Assembly (NCBI RefSeq): GCF_902493135.1
Contig: NZ_CABUOD010000050.1
Location: 1-29,046, forward strand
DNA from: an uncultured Parabacteroides sp.
Lineage (GTDB): Bacteria; Bacteroidota; Bacteroidia; Bacteroidales; Tannerellaceae
DNA: 29,046 bases
Direction of reading: 5' to 3'
Part shown: piece by piece, positions 24,585 through 29,046 of the stretch
Position numbering within the stretch: the stretch's first letter is position 1
Layout: the number at the start of each line of letters is the position of its first letter
Notes under the pieces: model-generated
The model's database searches: none
Seen by the model: only the letters and a program-made list of their open reading frames with translations
What the model was told of the DNA's origin: nothing
Made by a program: the position numbers and the translations under genes

Positions 24585-27500
24585 GCCCGACGTCATGTTT
24601 GCGATAAATGAACCAGTATACCAGCGGTATGACGAAAAGACTGACTGCCGTACCGATCAGCATGGCCGAGATCATGGCGATGGAGAGCGGCTTTTGCAGT
24701 TCGCTACCCATATCGAATGTGAAAAGCAGCGGAACCATTCCGAATATTGTCGTTAATGATGTCATGATGATAGGGCGCAGGCGGCGCCGTCCGGCCTCGT
24801 GTATGGCTTCCATAAGCGGGACTCCCTCTTTGCGGAGTTCGTTGATGGCATCCAGTTTCAGGATGGAGTCGTTGATGATGATACCGCAGGTGACGACGAT
24901 ACCGATGGCGCTCATCAGGTTCATGGTGTGGCCGCATATCCAGAGCACCAGCAAGGAGGCTGCCACGTCGATCGGGATTTCAAGCAGCACGATGAGCGGC
25001 TGCAGGAAACTTTCGAACTGGGCTGCCAGGATGAAATACATCAGCAGGATCGAAATGAACAAAATCACGACCAGCTCGTTCAACATCTGCCGGTTGGAGA
25101 AGAAGCTACCTGAAAAATCAATGTCCCAGTCGGCATCGACCTCTTTTTTCACATCTTCCATCAACTGTCCGGCATTGTCTACATCATAGAAACTGAACGG
25201 AATGTATTCTCCGTTCTTTCCAGCCGTGATCGTTTTCAGGTCCTCTCCCGGAGTGACACGCACCAGCGATTGCAGCGGGATGTATCGTACGTTGCCTTCC
25301 GTATCGGGAACTGTGTTCACCAATGTTTTCTGCAAGACTTCGTTTACCGTTTGTTCCTCCCCGGCCAATGCGATCGGCAGATATTGCTGGTAGGAACGGA
25401 GCGTCGCTACCTCGTTCTCCTTGAATGCCGTTTTCAGCAACCGGTACACTTCGCTGTAATCAACGTTATACAGCAGGAGTTTCTGCCTGTCTATCGTGAT
25501 GTTCAACTGGTTGTCGAAGGTGATACCGACAGGTGCCCGGCCTGTTTTAGCCTCTATTTGCTGCTCTATCTTATGCAGGACGGAGGCTTCCGGCGCTTCG
25601 GATTTATTGCGGGTGTACAGTTCGGCGACAATGTCGGCTTCACCCGTCACAAACAGCTTTTCGAATACTGTTTCGGGAGGCGAGAAGGAGATCACGGCCA
25701 TCGGATAATGGACCTTGATCCATTCTTCGACCGATTTTTGCAAAGGAGCGATTTCGGCCGGTTTCTCCGTCTTGAAATACAGTTCGCTTTCGGAAACAGA
25801 CATCTCACGGTCCCGGTTCAACAGGAATTGCTGCTGGCCGACGTAGGCCGTGTGCTCTTGCACCTGATTGCCGACAGAGGCGAATAGCTGGCTGACGCGG
25901 CTCCGGTTTTCGTCAATATGGATGTTTTCGTTCCATTCGACATGGGCGATCAGTTCGTTCTGGTCGATCTCCGGCATACGGCTTTTGGGTATTTCGTAAA
26001 ACAGGACGGCACAAAGCGGGATCGTGATGATTGTGCAAATTAAAGTCGATTTCTTGTGGCGGAAGATGAAATCGACTCCGGCATCATAGAAACGGTCCAG
26101 TGTATGTTCTTTCACCAGATTGTTGATCTGCATATTGAACCCCTTGTGTTTGATGTCCGGAATGCTGTATACCAGTTTGTAGAGTACCGGCAGCAGCATG
26201 ATTCCCGTGAAATAGGAAACCATCAGTCCGACGGTGACGGCAAAGGCCTGGTCGAAGAAGATCGCTCCTGCTATTCCGCTCATGAACACAAGCGGGACGA
26301 ACACGGCAATCGTCGTAAAGGTGGAACTCAGCATCGGGGTGATTACCTCGGTCGTCCCTTTGTTGCAGGCCTCTTCCAGCGAATCCCCGCGTGCCCTGTA
26401 TTGGGTGATGTTTTCCGTTACGATGATCGAGCTGTCGATCATCATACCCAAAGCCAAGATCAGCCCGGAGATAGAGATGATATTCAGCGACATCTTGCAG
26501 AGATAGAAAAACAGGAAGCTGATGATCAGGCTCACCACCATACTTAACCCGATGACAGCCGGGCTCTTGATATCTCCTAAGAAAAGGATGGCCACGATAC
26601 AGATGAAAAGGAATCCCAACGACAGGTTCTGTTTCAGGTTCGAGATGGTATAATCCAGCAATTCCGTCTGGTTGCGGCTGATGCTGAAATCGATGTCCGG
26701 GTAGACGGAAGCGAAATAATCGGTGACTTCCTGCAACGCTTCCTTCATGTTATCCATATTTTCATCCGCCTGCTTGATTACGGCCAGCGTCACTGCCCGT
26801 TTCCCGTTGGAAAGGGAGGCTCCGGTCTCTTTCTCCGGTACGACGGAGATGCGTGCCAGGTCTTTCAGTTGGAAGATATGGTTGTTTTTCCGGATATAGA
26901 TATTCTCGACGTCTTCCGGTGTGCGCAACAGTGTCGAGAACTTGATGTTGTATTCGTAGTAGCCGTCGCGTACGGTCATGCTGCCCGGTTCGATATTGTT
27001 GGATGTCAACGCCGCCTCCAGGTCATCGAGCGTGATCTCCGACATTTTCAGCAGTTTCATGTCCGGGACGATCTGTAACTGCCTTTTCAGTACTCCCGTC
27101 ACATCTACCATCGCCACTTCGGGCAGTTGTTCGATCCGGCGTTTGATCACTGTTTCGGCAAACTGGCAAAGGTCGAGGAAAGCGTCGTTTTCCAATTGAT
27201 AATTGTTTGAATCTCTTAAATTGTCAATTGTCAATTGCCCATTATCCATTGTTTTCAGGGTGAGGTTCAGGCAGAACACCGGAATGTCGGTCGCACTGGC
27301 CTTGATTACCCGCGGACGCTCTACTTCGCGCGGCAGATAGTTCATGGCTGCGTCTATCTTCTCGTTGACCTCGATGAAAGCCAGGTCCGTATTTGTCCCG
27401 AAATCGAAGTTGAGGCGTATGATGGCAGCCCCGTCACGCGTCTCGCTATGGATGTCGCGCAGGCTGGCGACTTGCATCAGTTGCTGGCGGATGGTTTTTA

Positions 27501-27684
27501 CTACCGTGTTCTCCAGTTCGCGTGCCGAAGTATTCTGGCCGGACACCTGTACGGTGATCTCCGGGATTGCAATATCAGGCAGCAACGACACCGGAATGGT
27601 GAAGTAGGTAACCAGTCCCACGATAAAGCAAGCCGTAAAAGCCATCAATACCGCGATAGGGCGTTGTAGTAGAAACTTTATCAT
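24565..27684 (-). CDS. RND efflux pump inner-membrane subunit (pump 1)
   Basis: A 1039-residue RND transporter with the usual plan: N-terminal helix (FLLQRPIAVLMAFTACFIVGL), periplasmic porter domain, helices 2-6 (about 345-490), second porter/docking half, and C-terminal helices (about 850-1030). Helix 4 reads GMMIDSSIIVTEN with a single proton-relay aspartate, D417. An insertion at about residues 145-166 (begins TMDNGQLTIDN) interrupts a porter subdomain segment and is encoded by a heptamer array. Without it the text would run VFCLNLTLK to DAFLDLCQFAE. The last residues also come from a heptamer array. The gene follows the adaptor gene by 61 nt and precedes the channel gene by 19 nt. It should use the proton gradient to export toxic compounds; the substrate is not predictable. 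Confidence 0.92.
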   Translation of the reverse strand: MIKFLLQRPIAVLMAFTACFIVGLVTYFTIPVSLLPDIAIPEITVQVSGQNTSARELENTVVKTIRQQLMQVASLRDIHSETRDGAAIIRLNFDFGTNTDLAFIEVNEKIDAAMNYLPREVERPRVIKASATDIPVFCLNLTLKTMDNGQLTIDNLRDSNNYQLENDAFLDLCQFAETVIKRRIEQLPEVAMVDVTGVLKRQLQIVPDMKLLKMSEITLDDLEAALTSNNIEPGSMTVRDGYYEYNIKFSTLLRTPEDVENIYIRKNNHIFQLKDLARISVVPEKETGASLSNGKRAVTLAVIKQADENMDNMKEALQEVTDYFASVYPDIDFSISRNQTELLDYTISNLKQNLSLGFLFICIVAILFLGDIKSPAVIGLSMVVSLIISFLFFYLCKMSLNIISISGLILALGMMIDSSIIVTENITQYRARGDSLEEACNKGTTEVITPMLSSTFTTIAVFVPLVFMSGIAGAIFFDQAFAVTVGLMVSYFTGIMLLPVLYKLVYSIPDIKHKGFNMQINNLVKEHTLDRFYDAGVDFIFRHKKSTLICTIITIPLCAVLFYEIPKSRMPEIDQNELIAHVEWNENIHIDENRSRVSQLFASVGNQVQEHTAYVGQQQFLLNRDREMSVSESELYFKTEKPAEIAPLQKSVEEWIKVHYPMAVISFSPPETVFEKLFVTGEADIVAELYTRNKSEAPEASVLHKIEQQIEAKTGRAPVGITFDNQLNITIDRQKLLLYNVDYSEVYRLLKTAFKENEVATLRSYQQYLPIALAGEEQTVNEVLQKTLVNTVPDTEGNVRYIPLQSLVRVTPGEDLKTITAGKNGEYIPFSFYDVDNAGQLMEDVKKEVDADWDIDFSGSFFSNRQMLNELVVILFISILLMYFILAAQFESFLQPLIVLLEIPIDVAASLLVLWICGHTMNLMSAIGIVVTCGIIINDSILKLDAINELRKEGVPLMEAIHEAGRRRLRPIIMTSLTTIFGMVPLLFTFDMGSELQKPLSIAMISAMLIGTAVSLFVIPLVYWFIYRKHDVGHLKIES
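27215..27249 (-). repeat. In-frame heptamer array inside RND pump 1
   Basis: Five consecutive 7-bp units on the - strand: ATGGATA, ATGGGCA, ATTGACA, ATTGACA, ATTTAAG. They encode residues from M146 (MDNGQLTIDN and following). The next 20 nt (27191-27210) keep a related AATT-rich wording. The units are the same type as at 27695-27757. Confidence 0.85.
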
Positions 27685-27694
27685 GTATTAGAAC

Positions 27695-27757
27695 TATGAT
27701 TTATGATTTATAAATTATGATTTATGAATTGTCAATTGTCCATTGTCAATTGTCAAT
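27695..27757 (-). repeat. Heptamer array at the adaptor/RND1 junction
   Basis: Nine consecutive 7-bp units on the - strand: ATTGACA, ATTGACA, ATGGACA, ATTGACA, ATTCATA, AATCATA, ATTTATA, AATCATA, AATCATA. They encode the final IDN and stop of the adaptor and fill nearly the whole spacer up to the pump 1 ATG at 27684. Confidence 0.88.
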
Positions 27758-28810
27758 TACCTTGACCGGCGCTTCGTGAGCCAGATTGATATTGCCGCTT
27801 GTGATCACGATATCCCCTTCTTTCAGTCCGTCGACGATCGTGTAGCTGTCTGCATTTTCCAGACCCGTATGTACATAGTTCCAGTATGCTTTATCTTCCG
27901 TTAATGTGAATACGACCTGTTTGCCGGAACGGAGTACGACGGCGCTTTTGGGAACGACCAACTGTTTACCCAGCGAGCGGTGGATGCTCACGCGTACATT
28001 CATCCCTTCGAACAACTTGCCTTTATCGTTTACGGCAGCTTTCACCTGTACCATCCCGTCTTTGTCCACCAGCGGGTTTATTTCGGATATACGGCCTTCA
28101 GCCATGACATCGGACAAGGCAAAGGGGGCTACCTCTACACGGTCGCCCGTTTTGATAAGCGGAAGTTCGCTTTCCAGAACCGTGAAAGCGGCTTCCAGCG
28201 TACGGGTATCGATGATGGAGCAGAAAACATCCGAGGTAGAAGCCGTGTTGAACTGTTTGGCGAACAGGTTTGCGACGATACCGTCGAAAGGAGCGGTCAG
28301 GACTGCGTTGCGTTGCTCGTATTCGGCAAGCTGCCAGGAGATCAGCGCCTGGTCATATCCGCTTTTTACCTTTACCAACTGCATGGTTGCGGGCGGTACT
28401 TTCGTGGAATCTTCCAGTTTGTAGCCCTGTCCGATCAGTACGTCCTGTAATTCTAATTTGGCGCGTTCGAGTGCATCTTTGGCCTGTGCCGTCTTGTTGG
28501 CAAGGCGGAAGGTGGAGAGCTCCGCGAGTTTTTGCCCTTTCGTCACGCGGTCGCCGTTCTTCACATAGATCTTGGCGATCGGTTCTGCCGACTCGAATTT
28601 CAGGTCGACAAAGTTCCGGGCAGACAGTTTGCCGTTACTGATCAGTTCGTGGTTGAAATCAGTAGTATTCAGCGTTATCACCGTCACCTCGTTTGTCTCG
28701 TCCGGCAGAACGGTTTCTACGCTTTCCTCTGAACCTTTCTCTTGCTTTTCACCGGAACAAGCCATCATCCCGGCCAGAAACAGTATAGCAAACAATTTGT
28801 AGTATTTCAT
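27746..28810 (-). CDS. RND periplasmic adaptor (membrane fusion) lipoprotein
   Basis: A 354-residue HlyD/AcrA-type adaptor, first gene of the efflux operon. The signal sequence MKYYKLFAILFLAGMMAC ends at C18, a likely lipidated cysteine followed by a charged linker (EKQEKGSEESVE). Next come a barrel-sandwich (lipoyl-like) half (AEPIAKIYVKNGDRVTKGQKLAEL), a short alpha hairpin (about 100-165), the second lipoyl half (NAVLTAPFDGIVANLF), a beta-barrel (FTVLESELPLIKTGDRVEV and following) and a membrane-proximal domain (VVPKSAVVLRSGKQVVFTL). It links the inner-membrane pump to the TolC-like channel. The last residues IDN are encoded by a heptamer repeat that continues past the stop, so the natural C-terminus may have been altered by repeat growth. 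No TetR- or MarR-type regulator gene is adjacent. Confidence 0.93.
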   Translation of the reverse strand: MKYYKLFAILFLAGMMACSGEKQEKGSEESVETVLPDETNEVTVITLNTTDFNHELISNGKLSARNFVDLKFESAEPIAKIYVKNGDRVTKGQKLAELSTFRLANKTAQAKDALERAKLELQDVLIGQGYKLEDSTKVPPATMQLVKVKSGYDQALISWQLAEYEQRNAVLTAPFDGIVANLFAKQFNTASTSDVFCSIIDTRTLEAAFTVLESELPLIKTGDRVEVAPFALSDVMAEGRISEINPLVDKDGMVQVKAAVNDKGKLFEGMNVRVSIHRSLGKQLVVPKSAVVLRSGKQVVFTLTEDKAYWNYVHTGLENADSYTIVDGLKEGDIVITSGNINLAHEAPVKVIDN

Positions 28811-28839
28811 ATTTTATTGTTTTTATCAAAGTTGTTTCG

Positions 28840-28878
28840 CAAATATACAAACATATTTTAGTTACGAGCCTTTCGTAA
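28840..28878 (-). promoter_or_regulatory. Candidate promoter region of the efflux operon
   Basis: Two back-to-back -7-like elements on the - strand, TATGTTTG (28855-28848) and TATATTTG (28847-28840), both full TAnnTTTG matches, 30-40 nt before the adaptor ATG. No -33 TTTG is evident. Just upstream is a 6-bp inverted repeat TTACGA/TCGTAA (28862-28867 with 28873-28878), which could be an operator or the end structure of the preceding gene. Confidence 0.5.
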
Positions 28879-29046
28879 TTACTTTTTTTCTAATATCTTT
28901 TTTATTTCCGCTTTCATTTCCCGGATTGCGGAGCTTTCGACCTTCGGCTCTTTGGACAGCAAAGACTGCGCTGCGGCTTGAAATTTATCTGCTTGGCCGA
29001 ATTTTGGCTCTGCATATAGCTTTACTAACAAATAATATGGATACAG
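28879..29046 (-). CDS. 3' end of a third O-antigen-ligase-like TPR protein (partial)
   Basis: Reading from the right edge on the - strand the frame is open for 55 codons to a TAA at 28879-28881, starting LYPYYLLVKLYAEPKF and ending KILEKK. It is a close paralogue of the fragment at 1-177, which begins at the same codon, and a more distant one of the C-terminus of 17505-19331. It reads toward the efflux operon with 68 nt between. The membrane part and start lie outside the window. Confidence 0.75.
   Translation of the reverse strand: MYPYYLLVKLYAEPKFGQADKFQAAAQSLLSKEPKVESSAIREMKAEIKKILEKK

Noticed and set aside
27695..27757. Insertion sequence end or attachment site
   Set aside because: The sequence is a simple 7-bp tandem array with no transposase, integrase or target duplication nearby.

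Overview
The window looks like chromosomal DNA of a gut Bacteroidales bacterium, most likely Parabacteroides or a close relative. The genus is an inference. The order is better supported: promoters follow the Bacteroidetes pattern (TTTG, about 19 nt, TAnnTTTG), there is a hybrid two-component regulator and a second Y_Y_Y-domain regulator, Shine-Dalgarno sequences are rare, and the rpmH / PASTA protein / RluD-type synthase / ddl / acyltransferase order is of a Bacteroidetes kind.

Layout. (1) 1-177: 3' end of an O-antigen-ligase-like TPR gene. (2) 234-4510, + strand: rpmH with its own promoter and terminator, then a tight four-gene housekeeping run: PASTA protein, 23S pseudouridine synthase, D-Ala-D-Ala ligase and a PlsC-like acyltransferase. 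(3) 4508-10050: a 1322-residue hybrid two-component system transcribed divergently from a nucleoside-type MFS transporter. (4) 10124-13832, - strand: a Tat-exported sulfide:quinone oxidoreductase homologue, preceded by a membrane-bound LuxR-type regulator with a Y_Y_Y domain. (5) 13929-17412, - strand: carB behind a long leader holding a promoter, a 34-codon ORF and an intrinsic terminator. (6) 17505-19331, - strand: a complete O-antigen-ligase-like TPR gene. (7) 19617-28810, - strand: an RND efflux operon in the order adaptor, RND pump 1, TolC-like channel, RND pump 2. (8) 28879-29046: 3' end of a third ligase-like paralogue, inverted relative to the one at position 1.

The most interesting points are these. 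The carB leader has the geometry of translation-coupled attenuation: a 34-codon ORF stops one base before a strong terminator stem, upstream of a pyrimidine/arginine gene. The efflux operon carries tandem repeats at all three gene junctions: 7-bp units at two of them and palindromic 23-bp units at the third. A further 7-bp array lies in frame inside RND pump 1. The two ends of the window fall on the same codon of inverted paralogous genes, so this is either a repeat-bounded (possibly invertible) segment or a contig broken at a repeat. No tRNA, rRNA, CRISPR array, insertion sequence or phage gene was seen.
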